64,000 bases of DNA, taken from Leucobacter luti (GTDB taxonomy: Bacteria > Actinomycetota > Actinomycetes > Actinomycetales > Microbacteriaceae). The position numbers and the translations under genes were made by a program. Below the pieces are notes generated by a model. It had not been told where the DNA came from, did not search any database, and saw only the letters and a list, made by a program, of their open reading frames with translations. The DNA lies in assembly GCF_004217175.1 (NCBI RefSeq), contig NZ_SHKI01000004.1, forward strand, positions 520,730 to 584,729, read 5' to 3'. Positions within the stretch are counted from its first letter, which is position 1. Each line of letters starts with the position of its first letter. This document shows, piece after piece, positions 1 through 8,672 of this stretch.

Positions 1-797
1 ACGCGGGCGAGGTTTGCGGCGATGCCGCCGCCGGTGACGTGGCTGAGCACGTGGATCGCGCCGTCGAGCGTGGGGTCGTCGAGCACGCGCAGCAGCGGCG
101 CAGTGTAGAGCGCGGTCGGCGTCAGGAGCGCCTCACCGTAGGAGGCGCCCAGCTCGGCGCTGTGGTCGCCGTAGCCGATGCTCCGCTCAGCAAGGATGTG
201 GCGCACCAGCGAGAACCCGTTCGAGTGCAGGCCGGAGGCCGCCATCGCGAGCACCACGTCGCCGTCTTGCACGAGCCCGGGCTGCAGCATGCGATCCGCC
301 TCGACAACGCCGGTGGCGGCGCCCGCCACGTCGTAGTCGTCGACCCCCAGGAGGCCCGGGTGCTCGGCGGTCTCGCCACCGACGAGCGCGGTTCCCGTGG
401 CCTCGCAGGCCTCGGCGATGCCGCGGACGATGTCGGCAATGCGCTCGGGCACGATCTTGCCGCACGCGATGTAGTCGGTCATGAACAGTGGCTTGGCGCC
501 CACCACCACGATGTCGTCGACGACCATCGCGACGAGATCCTGACCAATGGTGTCGTGCTTGTCGATCGCCTGCGCGATCGCGACCTTCGTGCCAACGCCG
601 TCCGTGGAGGAGGCGAGCAGGGGCCGCTTGTAGCCGAGCAGCGCCGAGGCGTCGAACATGCCGGCGAAGCCGCCCACCCCGCCGAGCACCTCGGGGCCGT
701 GCGTGCGGGAGACCGCCGACTTCATCAGCTCGACGGCGAGGTCACCCGCCACGGTATCCACTCCGGACTGGGCATAGATCGACGCGTTTTCGCTCAC
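1..797 (-). CDS. purM: Phosphoribosylformylglycinamidine cyclo-ligase (AIR synthetase), C-terminus beyond window
   Basis: PurM closes the imidazole ring of FGAM to give AIR, step 5 of cytoplasmic de novo purine synthesis. The 265 visible residues read from a GTG start (SENASIYAQSGVDT) and include the ATP/substrate loop STDGVGTK near residues 64-71, the family pattern MVVDDIVVVGAKPLF near 91-105 and LVGGETAEHPG further on. The family is about 350 residues, so roughly 85 C-terminal residues lie left of position 1. It is divergent from purF with a 108-bp gap, so the two may share a control region. Identity is clear; the GTG start is the only suitable one near the purF promoter region. Confidence 0.96.
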   Translation of the reverse strand, partial: MSENASIYAQSGVDTVAGDLAVELMKSAVSRTHGPEVLGGVGGFAGMFDASALLGYKRPLLASSTDGVGTKVAIAQAIDKHDTIGQDLVAMVVDDIVVVGAKPLFMTDYIACGKIVPERIADIVRGIAEACEATGTALVGGETAEHPGLLGVDDYDVAGAATGVVEADRMLQPGLVQDGDVVLAMAASGLHSNGFSLVRHILAERSIGYGDHSAELGASYGEALLTPTALYTAPLLRVLDDPTLDGAIHVLSHVTGGGIAANLAR

Positions 798-905
798 GCA
801 CACAGCTTACCGTGCCCCGCGGGGCACGGCGCCCGCCCGGGGTGTGGGAGACTATACGGGCGTCTGACTGACGCACCACCCACCTCCAGGGAGCAACACA
901 ACAGC

Positions 906-2366
906 ATGTGCGGCATCGTCGGTATCGTCTCGTCCGAACCCGTCAACCAGCAGATATACGACAGCCTCCTGCTCCTGCAGCACCGCGGCCAGGATTCAAC
1001 CGGCATCGCAACGCTCGAGGGCGATTTCTTCCACATGGTGAAGGCGCGCGGCCAGGTCCGTGAGGCCTACCGCACGCGCGACATGCGCCAGCTCGCGGGC
1101 ACCGTCGGCCTGGGCCACGTTCGCTACGCGACCCGCGGCAACGCGGCCCGCGAGGAGGAGGCGCAGCCGTTCTACGTGGGCGCCCCCTACGGCATCATCC
1201 TCGTGCACAACGGCAACCTCACGAACACGCGTGAGCTCACCGCCGAGCTCTACAACGTTGACCGGCGGCACCTGAACACGCACTCGGACACCGAGCTGCT
1301 GCTCAACGTGCTCGCGAACGAGCTGCAGGCCGGCATCGCCGGGCTCTCCCTCGACGAGGATCAGATCTTCGACGCGGTGACCCGCGTGTACGAGCGCGTC
1401 GAGGGCTCGTACGCGTCGATCGCCCTGATCGCCGGCTACGGCCTGCTCGCGTTCCGCGACCCGTTCGGGATCCGCCCGCTCGTGCTCGGCAAGCGCACGG
1501 GGAAGACGGGCACAGACGAGTGGATCGTCGCCTCGGAGTCGCTCGTGCTCGAGTCCGGCGGCTACGAAATCGTGCGCGACGTGGAGCCGGGCGAGGCGAT
1601 CCTCATCACCCCGGACGGCGCGATGACCTCGCGCCGCTGCTCCACGCGCTCCGAGCTCGTGCCGTGCGCGTTCGAGTACATCTACCTCGCCCGTCCCGAC
1701 TCGGTACTCAGCGGCATCTCGGTGTACGACGCGCGCCTGCGCCTCGGCGAGTCGCTCGCGGAGACCGTCGCCGAGCAGATCCCCACGGGCGACATCGACG
1801 TCGTCATGCCGATCCCCGACTCCGGGCGCCCCAGCGCGATGCAGATGGCGCAGAAGCTCGGCATCCCGTACCGCGAGGGCTTCTTCAAGAACCACTACGT
1901 GGGCCGCACCTTCATCATGCCCGGCCAGGCAGTGCGCAAGCGCAGCGTCCGGCAGAAGCTCAACGCGATGAGCACCGAGTTCGCCGGCAAGAACGTGCTC
2001 CTCGTCGACGACTCGATCGTGCGCGGCACCACCTCGAAGGAGATCGTCGAGATGGCGCGGGCGGCGGGCGCGCGCAGCGTCACCTTCGCCTCGGCGGCGC
2101 CCCCGGTGCTCTTCCCGCACGTCTACGGGATCAACATGCCCACGCGCAGCGAGCTGATCGCGCACGACCGCACCAACGACGAGATCAACGCCGCGATGGG
2201 CAGCGACCGCCTCGTCTACCAGACAGTGGAGGGCATGAACCGCGCGATCCTCGGCGGGCAGTCCACCGTGACGCGCCTGGAGCAGAGCTGCTTCACCGGC
2301 GAGTACATCGCGGGCCACGTCGACGCCGAGTACCTCGCCTGGGTCGAGGCCACGCAGGAGAGCTAG
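906..2366 (+). CDS. purF: Amidophosphoribosyltransferase, E. coli-type
   Basis: This enzyme transfers the amide nitrogen of glutamine to PRPP to give phosphoribosylamine, the committed step of purine synthesis. Of 486 residues, the N-terminal half is a class II glutamine amidotransferase (MCGIVGIV; Cys2 is the nucleophile after Met removal; LQHRGQDSTG; HNGNLTNTREL) and the C-terminal half is a PRTase with the PRPP loop LLVDDSIVRGTTSKEI. The start is placed at the Met directly before Cys2, with an AGGGAG ribosome site about 10 bases upstream. There is no propeptide and no CxxC near the C-terminus, so it looks like the E. coli type without an iron-sulfur cluster rather than the Bacillus/Mycobacterium type. 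A TATAC -10 candidate lies at 853-857. Confidence 0.97.
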   Translation: MCGIVGIVSSEPVNQQIYDSLLLLQHRGQDSTGIATLEGDFFHMVKARGQVREAYRTRDMRQLAGTVGLGHVRYATRGNAAREEEAQPFYVGAPYGIILVHNGNLTNTRELTAELYNVDRRHLNTHSDTELLLNVLANELQAGIAGLSLDEDQIFDAVTRVYERVEGSYASIALIAGYGLLAFRDPFGIRPLVLGKRTGKTGTDEWIVASESLVLESGGYEIVRDVEPGEAILITPDGAMTSRRCSTRSELVPCAFEYIYLARPDSVLSGISVYDARLRLGESLAETVAEQIPTGDIDVVMPIPDSGRPSAMQMAQKLGIPYREGFFKNHYVGRTFIMPGQAVRKRSVRQKLNAMSTEFAGKNVLLVDDSIVRGTTSKEIVEMARAAGARSVTFASAAPPVLFPHVYGINMPTRSELIAHDRTNDEINAAMGSDRLVYQTVEGMNRAILGGQSTVTRLEQSCFTGEYIAGHVDAEYLAWVEATQES

Positions 2367-2411
2367 CGCCGCGCGCGGGCCGCACGCCCGCGCACGACCT
2401 CCGGATACACG

Positions 2412-2445
2412 ACACCGGGGTGCGGACGGATCCGCACCCCGGTGT
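2412..2445. terminator. Bidirectional terminator between purF and tatA-like gene
   Basis: A perfect 15-bp stem (2412-2426 with 2431-2445) and CGGA loop sits between the convergent ends of purF and the first tatA-like gene. It can fold on either strand and probably serves both. Confidence 0.85.
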
Positions 2446-2462
2446 TGTGTTGCAGCGCCCGG

Positions 2463-2750
2463 CTACTCGGAGCCGTCAGCAGGCTTCTTCGGCGCGGGCG
2501 CCTCCGTGGTCGTGTCGGCCGCCGCGGGCGTCTCGGTCGGAGCGGATCCGGTGGTGCCGGATCCGGCAGCCTCCTCCGGCTTCGCCGCACCCGTCGCCGA
2601 CTCGTCGGCGTCGCTGCGCACCTCCTTCTTGAGGATGCGCATCGACTGCCCCAGGCTCTTCGCGAGACCCGGCAGCTTCGGTGCACCGAACAACAGCAGC
2701 ACGATGAAGAGAATGACCAGCAGGGTGGGGCCAGACAGGTTTCCGAACAT
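2463..2750 (-). CDS. tatA: TatA/E-like twin-arginine translocase subunit (copy 1)
   Basis: A 95-residue protein with a single N-terminal membrane helix (MFGNLSGPTLLVILFIVLLL), the TatA hinge FGAPKLPGLAKSLG and an amphipathic segment SMRILKKEVRSD, followed by a long Pro/Ala/Thr/Glu-rich cytoplasmic tail. TatA oligomers form the pore for folded proteins with RR signal peptides. It is downstream of, and nearly identical over about 45 residues to, a second tatA-like gene, with a 31-bp gap. A GGAG motif lies upstream of the ATG. TatB and TatC are not in the window, so which copy acts as TatA and which as TatE/TatB cannot be told. Confidence 0.88.
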   Translation of the reverse strand: MFGNLSGPTLLVILFIVLLLFGAPKLPGLAKSLGQSMRILKKEVRSDADESATGAAKPEEAAGSGTTGSAPTETPAAADTTTEAPAPKKPADGSE

Positions 2751-2781
2751 TCGGGGTGACTCCGATCGAGTGGGCAGACGC

Positions 2782-2988
2782 CTAGGAGGCGTCGGTGCCG
2801 CGCGAGTTAGCTGAGGGCTGTGCCGGGGTCTCGGGGGTGTCAGCGTCGTCGCTGCGCACTTCCTTCTTCAGGATCCGCATCGACTGACCCAGGCTCTTAG
2901 CAAGACCCGGCAGCTTCGGTGCCCCGAACAACAGCAGAATGACAAAGAGGATGACCAGCAGGTGCCAGCCACTCAGGTTTCCAAGCAT
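2782..2988 (-). CDS. tatA: TatA/E-like twin-arginine translocase subunit (copy 2)
   Basis: A 68-residue TatA-type protein: membrane helix LSGWHLLVILFVILLL, FGAPKLPGLAKSLG hinge, SMRILKKEVRSDD amphipathic helix and a short acidic tail. I start it at the Met of MLGNLSG (position 2988), preceded by a CGGAGC ribosome site; longer in-frame starts add residues foreign to the family. It lies immediately upstream of copy 1 on the same strand, so the pair is probably co-transcribed. The body is shared almost residue for residue with copy 1, the tails are not, which points to a tandem duplication with tail divergence. Confidence 0.88.
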   Translation of the reverse strand: MLGNLSGWHLLVILFVILLLFGAPKLPGLAKSLGQSMRILKKEVRSDDADTPETPAQPSANSRGTDAS

Positions 2989-3019
2989 GAGGATGCTCCG
3001 ATCGATCGTGGTGACGCGA

Positions 3020-3520
3020 TTATCGCACGTCAGACTGGATTGCGACCCCACGACCCCGCGAGCGCCGCGCCACCGCGCCCAGGATCAGCGCGAGCACGCC
3101 GCCCAGGAGCAGCCCGATCGCGGCCCCGATGAGCGCCATGAAGCCGGCGATCTGGCCCATCGTGTAGTTCGCGTCGTCGAGCACCGGGAACACCAGGGAG
3201 GCGAGCATGCCGAGCAGGGCGCCCAGCAGCGCGAAACCGACGATCACGCGGCCGTACCGCACCGAGCGCTGCAGGGTGACCTCGCGCTCCACCACCGTCA
3301 CGATGGGCTCGCGCTCGGCCTCCGCCTCCGCAACCGCCGCTGCGCCTGTTTCTCCCGCTGCGTCGGCGGGCACGGCGGGGTCCGCGGCGAGCTGCGGGGA
3401 CGCGCCTCGGGCCGGGTCAGCGGTCGTCTCGTCGGCGCTCGGCGTCTCCGGGAGAGTGGGCTCGGGGTGCGTCGCTGGATCCTGCTGCGGCTGCGGATCC
3501 GCGGCGTCGGGAGTACTCAT
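3020..3520 (-). CDS. Membrane protein of unknown function with disordered N-terminus
   Basis: A 166-residue protein. Residues 1-70 are rich in Pro, Ala, Glu and Asp and probably disordered. After the basic/amphipathic stretch TVVEREVTLQRSVRYGRV come two or three membrane helices (VIVGFALLGALLGMLASLVF; GFMALIGAAIGLLLGGVLAL) and a basic end (ARRSRGRG). I do not recognise the function. It ends 31 bp before the start of the second tatA copy on the same strand, so it may be the first gene of that unit. Small proteins of this build are common in Microbacteriaceae and are sometimes mislabelled as Trk transporters; nothing in the sequence supports transport. Confidence 0.75.
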   Translation of the reverse strand: MSTPDAADPQPQQDPATHPEPTLPETPSADETTADPARGASPQLAADPAVPADAAGETGAAAVAEAEAEREPIVTVVEREVTLQRSVRYGRVIVGFALLGALLGMLASLVFPVLDDANYTMGQIAGFMALIGAAIGLLLGGVLALILGAVARRSRGRGVAIQSDVR

Positions 3521-3555
3521 GCGTCTATTGTCTCAGGCTCGGGCTGTGGATCGTG

Positions 3556-3921
3556 TCACCCGCGCGAGGGCACGAGCGGGAGCAGCCCGCCGAGGGTCGC
3601 TCGCGAGCCCGACGCGTTGATCCGCGCCGCGGCAACCGCGTCGTCCCAGGAGAGCTCACCGGTGGCGAGCGCCAGCCAGGTGTCGGGGTCTGTTTCGATC
3701 ACGTTGGGCGGGGTGCCGCGCGTGTGCCGCGGCCCGGGGACGCACTGCACGGCGCCGAACGGGGGGACGCGCACCTCAACCGAGTTGCCCGGCGCGCGCT
3801 CGGCGAGCTCCTCGAGCAGAAACCGCACGGCCATCGCCCGCACGGTCCGCGGCGCGTCCGGCTCGGCCGTGGCCGCGAGGGCCGCCCGGCCGTCCGCCTC
3901 TGAAATCTTGCGCTTCGCCAC
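3556..3921 (-). CDS. Small sterol-carrier-like (bacterial SCP_3-type) protein
   Basis: A 121-residue soluble protein beginning [17 protein letters not shown] and containing a segment typical of actinobacterial SCP-like small proteins ([14 protein letters not shown], then [17 protein letters not shown]). The SCP2 fold binds lipidic ligands, but no ligand is known for this small group. I chose the GTG at 3921; an ATG at 3939 would add six residues (MQYAGV). It is divergent from purD, 88 bp away, a layout I would expect in related genomes because the pair is often adjacent. Family call is from memory of the pattern. Confidence 0.7.
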   Translation of the reverse strand: MAKRKISEADGRAALAATAEPDAPRTVRAMAVRFLLEELAERAPGNSVEVRVPPFGAVQCVPGPRHTRGTPPNVIETDPDTWLALATGELSWDDAVAAARINASGSRATLGGLLPLVPSRG

Positions 3922-4009
3922 GACCCCAGCGTATTGCATGCCCCAGGATCGGCCCGGCGCGCCCGGTGCCGCCCCAACCGGTGCCTGCGCATCCCCTAGG
4001 CTTGAGCGC

Positions 4010-5263
4010 GTGAAGATCCTCGTCTTGGGGCCGGGTGCCCGTGAACACGCCATCGTTCTTGCGCTTCTCGCCGAGGACGCCCACCACGACGTCGTGTGCG
4101 CCCCCGGGAACGCCGGCATCGCCGCGAGCGGCGTCGAGACCCCGGCGCTCGACTACACCGATCCCGGTGCGGTCGCCGAGTTTGTGCGCGAGCGCGGCTT
4201 CGACCTCGTGGTCATCGGGCCCGAGGCGCCGCTCGTCGCCGGTGTCGCTGACCCACTGCGCGCCGCGGGGGTGCCCGTCTTCGGGCCAAACCAGGACGCC
4301 GCCGAGCTCGAGGGCTCGAAGGCCTTCGCCAAGCGGATCATGGACGCCGCCGCCGTGCCCACCGGCCGCGCCGCCCGCGTCGCCTCGCCAGCCGAGGCCG
4401 GGGCCGTGCTCGACGAGTTCGGGGCCCCCTACGTGGTGAAGGCCGACGGTCTCGCCGCGGGCAAAGGCGTGCTCGTGACCTCCGATCGCGACGCCGCGCT
4501 CGCGCACGTCGCGACCTGGGCCCCGCACGGGGACGTGCTGGTCGAGGAGTTCCTCGACGGCCAGGAGGTCTCGCTGTTCTTCTTTGCCGACGGCCACGAC
4601 GTGCTGCCGCTCAGCCCCGCTCAGGACTACAAGCGCATCTTCGATGGCGACGAGGGCCCCAACACGGGCGGCATGGGTGCGTACTCGCCGCTGCCCTGGG
4701 TCGCCGACGACTTCGTGGCGGAGATCACCCGCACCGTCGCGCTGCCCACGGTGCGACAGCTGGAGGCCGAGGGCACACCGTTCGTTGGGCTGCTCTACTG
4801 CGGCCTCATCGTCACCGCGGCCGGGGTGCGCGTCATCGAGTTCAACGCGCGCTTCGGTGATCCCGAGACCCAAGTAGTGCTTGCCCGCCTCGAATCACCG
4901 CTGAGCCAGTATCTGCTCGCGGCCGCGACCGGCACGCTCGCGGCGCAGCCGGAGCCGCGCTTCTCCGATGAGCCCGCCGTGATCGTCGTGGTCGCGAGCG
5001 AGGGCTACCCGGGCGACGTGACCACGGGGCGCCCGATCACCGGCATCACGGCCGCCGAGCAGCTCGCCGGGGTGCACGTGGTGCACGCGGCGACCGCGCG
5101 CGACGCAGACGGCGGCTGGGTCGCGACCGGCGGCCGCGTGCTCGGCGTCGTGGCCCGGGGCGAGAGCTTCGCCGAGGCGCGCGAGCTCGCCTACTCGGCG
5201 GTGTCCGAGATCTCGCTCGAGGGCTCGCAGCACCGCACGGATATCGCGGCGCGCGTCGCCTAG
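4010..5263 (+). CDS. purD: Phosphoribosylamine-glycine ligase (GAR synthetase)
   Basis: PurD joins glycine to phosphoribosylamine with ATP, step 2 of purine synthesis, using the unstable product of PurF. The 417-residue protein starts at GTG ([15 protein letters not shown]), has the N-terminal Rossmann-like domain ([14 protein letters not shown]), the ATP-grasp core ([39 protein letters not shown]) and the C-terminal domain with GYPGDVTTG and [11 protein letters not shown]. Length matches the family. It ends just before a 20-bp perfect terminator hairpin, so it is probably transcribed alone. Confidence 0.97.
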   Translation: MKILVLGPGAREHAIVLALLAEDAHHDVVCAPGNAGIAASGVETPALDYTDPGAVAEFVRERGFDLVVIGPEAPLVAGVADPLRAAGVPVFGPNQDAAELEGSKAFAKRIMDAAAVPTGRAARVASPAEAGAVLDEFGAPYVVKADGLAAGKGVLVTSDRDAALAHVATWAPHGDVLVEEFLDGQEVSLFFFADGHDVLPLSPAQDYKRIFDGDEGPNTGGMGAYSPLPWVADDFVAEITRTVALPTVRQLEAEGTPFVGLLYCGLIVTAAGVRVIEFNARFGDPETQVVLARLESPLSQYLLAAATGTLAAQPEPRFSDEPAVIVVVASEGYPGDVTTGRPITGITAAEQLAGVHVVHAATARDADGGWVATGGRVLGVVARGESFAEARELAYSAVSEISLEGSQHRTDIAARVA

Positions 5264-5268
5264 CGCCA

Positions 5269-5310
5269 ACGACTGAGGCCCCCTCCGCGTGCGGAGGGGG
5301 CCTCAGTCGT
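5269..5310. terminator. Terminator after purD
   Basis: A perfect 20-bp inverted repeat (5269-5288 with 5291-5310) with a 2-base centre starts 6 bp after the purD stop. The gene on the other side (5393) is convergent, so it may work for both. Confidence 0.85.
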
Positions 5311-5392
5311 CTGTGCCGGCCGGCCGGGGCCCGGCCGAGCCCGGCGAGCCCGCCCACCGCCGGCGAGGCGCGCTCGTCGCGGCGGGGACGCG

Positions 5393-6343
5393 CTAGTCGC
5401 GGCGGTCCGGCTCGGCGAAGTCGCCCCGAATCAGCGCGTCGAAGTCGGGATCTCCCGTCGGCGACGACTCGGCTGCCGCTTCCTCGGGCTCGGCACCCGC
5501 GGCCTCGGCGTCCGTGGGCTCAGCGTCGCCGGGCTCGGTATCCGTGGACTCAGCGTCCGCGGGCTCGGCGTCGCCGGGCTCGGCGTCGCCGGGCGCAGCT
5601 TCGCCGGGCTCGGGATCGCTCAGCTCGGCGTCCGGTGATTCGGCGTCCGCGGGCTCGGTCGCCACCGTGACCGCGTGAATCGGTGCGGTGTCGGCGTCGA
5701 GCGGCGCGGCGGCGTCTGCGTCTGCAACCCCGGCGTCATCAGCGTCTTCAGCGCCTGCAGCCCCTGCCTGGTCAGCCTCGTCGGCGGCGTCTGCCTCGGC
5801 ACCGGCGTCCGCGACGTCTGCGCCCTCCTCCTGCGCGGGGGAAACTGAATCGGTCGGCGCGGCATCGCTCGCCGCGGCCGCCACCGGCACGGCCTCGAGC
5901 CATCCGTCTTCCACGGCGCGATCGATCGCACCGCTCAGGTCGCGCAGCAGCACCTGCCAGCCGTCCTGTGAGGCCGCGGCCCGCTCCGCCGAGTCTGGCA
6001 GCGCGTCAAACCCGGTCTCGGTCACGGTGATCCCGGTCTCGGCCCCCTGGGAGCGCAGGGTCAGCAGCACGGCCGTGTCGCGGAGGTCGCCGGCCTCGCG
6101 CCAGGTAAACCCGATCGCGTGCCCCTCCACCCACACGTCGACCGTGCCGCTCGCGTCGCGGCTCACCGATTCTTCCTCGGTGTCCTCGGTCCACCGCTCT
6201 GAAATCTCGCCCCCCACCTGGGGTTCAAGCCGCAGTTCCGGCCACCACTGCGCGCGGTAGTCAGAGTTTGCAAGAAATGCCCACGCAGCGGTTCGTGCCG
6301 CCCGCAACCGGCTTCGCGCCACAACCGGCCCCAATGGGATCAT
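5393..6343 (-). CDS. [11 protein letters not shown]-like protein with long acidic repetitive C-terminus
   Basis: A 316-residue protein. Residues 1-145 read as an AHSA1/SRPBCC-type ligand-binding domain: RSRLRAARTAAWAFLANSDY, QWWPELRLEPQVGGEI, then TDTAVLLTLRSQG-like strand and the closing helix DGWQVLLRDLSGAIDRAV. The rest is low-complexity and acidic, with a run of GDAEP/TDAEP/ADAES pentapeptides. The start ATG at 6343 has a strong GGAGGAG site. Function is unknown; such domains bind hydrophobic ligands or act with HSP90 in eukaryotes. The tail is probably disordered. It is divergent from purC across 234 bp in which I see no clear operator. Confidence 0.72.
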   Translation of the reverse strand: MIPLGPVVARSRLRAARTAAWAFLANSDYRAQWWPELRLEPQVGGEISERWTEDTEEESVSRDASGTVDVWVEGHAIGFTWREAGDLRDTAVLLTLRSQGAETGITVTETGFDALPDSAERAAASQDGWQVLLRDLSGAIDRAVEDGWLEAVPVAAAASDAAPTDSVSPAQEEGADVADAGAEADAADEADQAGAAGAEDADDAGVADADAAAPLDADTAPIHAVTVATEPADAESPDAELSDPEPGEAAPGDAEPGDAEPADAESTDTEPGDAEPTDAEAAGAEPEEAAAESSPTGDPDFDALIRGDFAEPDRRD

Positions 6344-6577
6344 GGTTCTCCTCCGCGTCTGTCGGTGTTCAGTCTCTCGGGCCACGCACTGGCGCCTGAG
6401 CTTCGAGGCGCTGGCCTCAGTACCCGAACCGGAACAGTGCTCCACCCGTCTACCCACGACCTTAACCGCACCCCCTGACATCCACTCCGGTTTCACACGA
6501 ATGTCGCGGAACTGCCTCGCTCTAGCCCCGGCCCGGCCCGGGCGGGTCGCGGCCGCGGATGGTGAAAGAATGGGGGT

Positions 6578-7468
6578 GTGACGCAACTCTCATCTCCCCC
6601 GCAGCTCGCTGGCTGGACCCACACCTACTCCGGCAAGGTCCGCGATCTCTACGTCCCGGCCGACGGCTCCGCCGACTACCTGCTCGTCGTGGCGAGCAAC
6701 CGGGTCAGCGCGTTCGACCACGTGCTCGAACCGCCGATCCCCGGCAAGGGGGCGCTGCTCACCGCGCTCTCGAACTGGTGGTTCTCACGCATCGAGCTGC
6801 CAAACCACCTCGTGGCGCCCGCCCCGGGCGTGCCGGAGGTGCCCGCCGAGGTCGCCGATCGCGCGATGCTCAGCCGGCGACTCGAGATGTACCCGATCGA
6901 GTGCGTGGTGCGCGGGGCGCTCACCGGTTCGGGCTTCGCCGAGTATCAGCGGACGGGCGCCGTGTGCGGCATCGAGCTGCCCGCCGGACTCTCGGACGGC
7001 GATCTCCTCGACGCCCCCATCTACACTCCCGCCTACAAGGCGCCGCTCGGCGAGCACGACGAGAACATCACCTACGAGCGCAGCGTGGAGCTCGTGGGGG
7101 CCGAGACCGCTGCCGCGCTGCGCGACGCCTCGCTCGCGATCTTCACGGCGGCGCGCGAGCAGGCGGCGGAGCGCGGCGTGGTGCTCGCCGACACCAAGTT
7201 CGAGTTCGGCCGCGACCCGCGCACCGGCGAGCTGGTGCTCGCCGACGAGGTACTCACCAGCGATTCGTCCCGCTACTGGGACGCAGACACCTACTTCACG
7301 GAGGGGCTCAGCGGCAGCGCGCGGCTCGCCTCGTTCGACAAGCAGATCGTGCGCGACTGGCTGGCCGCCAACTGGGATCGCACCGGCGAGCCGCCCGTGC
7401 TGCCCCACGAGATCGTTACCCGCACGCTTGCGCGGTACCGCGAACTGCTGGAGCGGATCACCGCGTAG
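6578..7468 (+). CDS. purC: Phosphoribosylaminoimidazole-succinocarboxamide synthase (SAICAR synthetase)
   Basis: PurC ligates aspartate to CAIR with ATP. The 296-residue protein starts at GTG and shows YSGKVRDLY, VASNRVSAFDHVL, the substrate signature KFEFGRDPRTGELVLADEV with DSSRYW after it, and FDKQIVRDWL. Length is that of the longer actinobacterial and fungal type rather than the 237-residue E. coli type. It leads toward purS-purQ 170 bp downstream on the same strand; a TAGACT -10 candidate in that gap (about 7556-7561) suggests purSQ can also start their own transcript. Confidence 0.96.
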   Translation: MTQLSSPPQLAGWTHTYSGKVRDLYVPADGSADYLLVVASNRVSAFDHVLEPPIPGKGALLTALSNWWFSRIELPNHLVAPAPGVPEVPAEVADRAMLSRRLEMYPIECVVRGALTGSGFAEYQRTGAVCGIELPAGLSDGDLLDAPIYTPAYKAPLGEHDENITYERSVELVGAETAAALRDASLAIFTAAREQAAERGVVLADTKFEFGRDPRTGELVLADEVLTSDSSRYWDADTYFTEGLSGSARLASFDKQIVRDWLAANWDRTGEPPVLPHEIVTRTLARYRELLERITA

Positions 7469-7637
7469 ACAGCCGCCGCGCGCCGCCGCCTGCCGGCTCG
7501 ATCCGCCCGCTCGATCCGAGCGCGGATCCGGGTCACGGGCGCGGTGCTCGCCGGGTAGACTGAGAGCTGTCCGTGGGGGCGGCTCAGCGCCGGATCCCCG
7601 GCCACCAGACCCTCGAATCGCGAAACCGGAGTCGTCA

Positions 7638-7894
7638 GTGCCCACGATTGTTGTTGATGTCATGCCCAAGGCCGAACTGCTCGATCCGCAGGGCAAGGCC
7701 ACCACCGGCGCGCTTGCTCGCCTCGGACACGACAAGTTCGAGAACGTGCGCATCGGCAAGCGCTTCGAGTTCACGGTCGCCGGCGACGTCACCGACGAGG
7801 TGCTCGCAGAGGTGCGCCAGGTCGCCGACGAGATCCTGTCGAACTCCGTCATTGAGGACGTCGTCTCGATCACCGTCGACGGCGAGGCGCGGTA

Positions 7895-7895
<1 letters not shown>
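7638..7895 (+). CDS. purS: FGAM synthase subunit PurS
   Basis: PurS is the small bridging subunit of the three-part FGAM synthase (PurL-PurQ-PurS). The 85-residue protein starts at GTG (VPTIVVDVMPKAELLDPQG) and contains the PurS hallmarks GHDKFENVRIGKRFEF and the C-terminal helix VADEILSNSVIED. It overlaps purQ by one base (TAATG), so the two are translationally coupled. Confidence 0.96.
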
Positions 7896-8599
<704 letters not shown>

Positions 8600-8610
8600 C
8601 CCAGCCCCGC

Positions 8611-8663
8611 CGCACACACCACTGCCCGCCCCGGTTCGTCCGGGGCGGGCAGTGGTGTGTGCG
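8611..8663. terminator. Terminator between purQ and the GNAT gene
   Basis: A perfect 23-bp stem (8611-8633 with 8641-8663) and 7-base loop lies between two convergent genes and probably ends both transcripts. Confidence 0.87.
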
Positions 8664-8672
8664 GCCCGTGCG

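Noticed and set aside
996..2318. Long open frame on the minus strand opposite purF
   Set aside because: It is a GC-bias shadow: Ala/Arg/Val-rich with no family features, fully covered by a certain purF.
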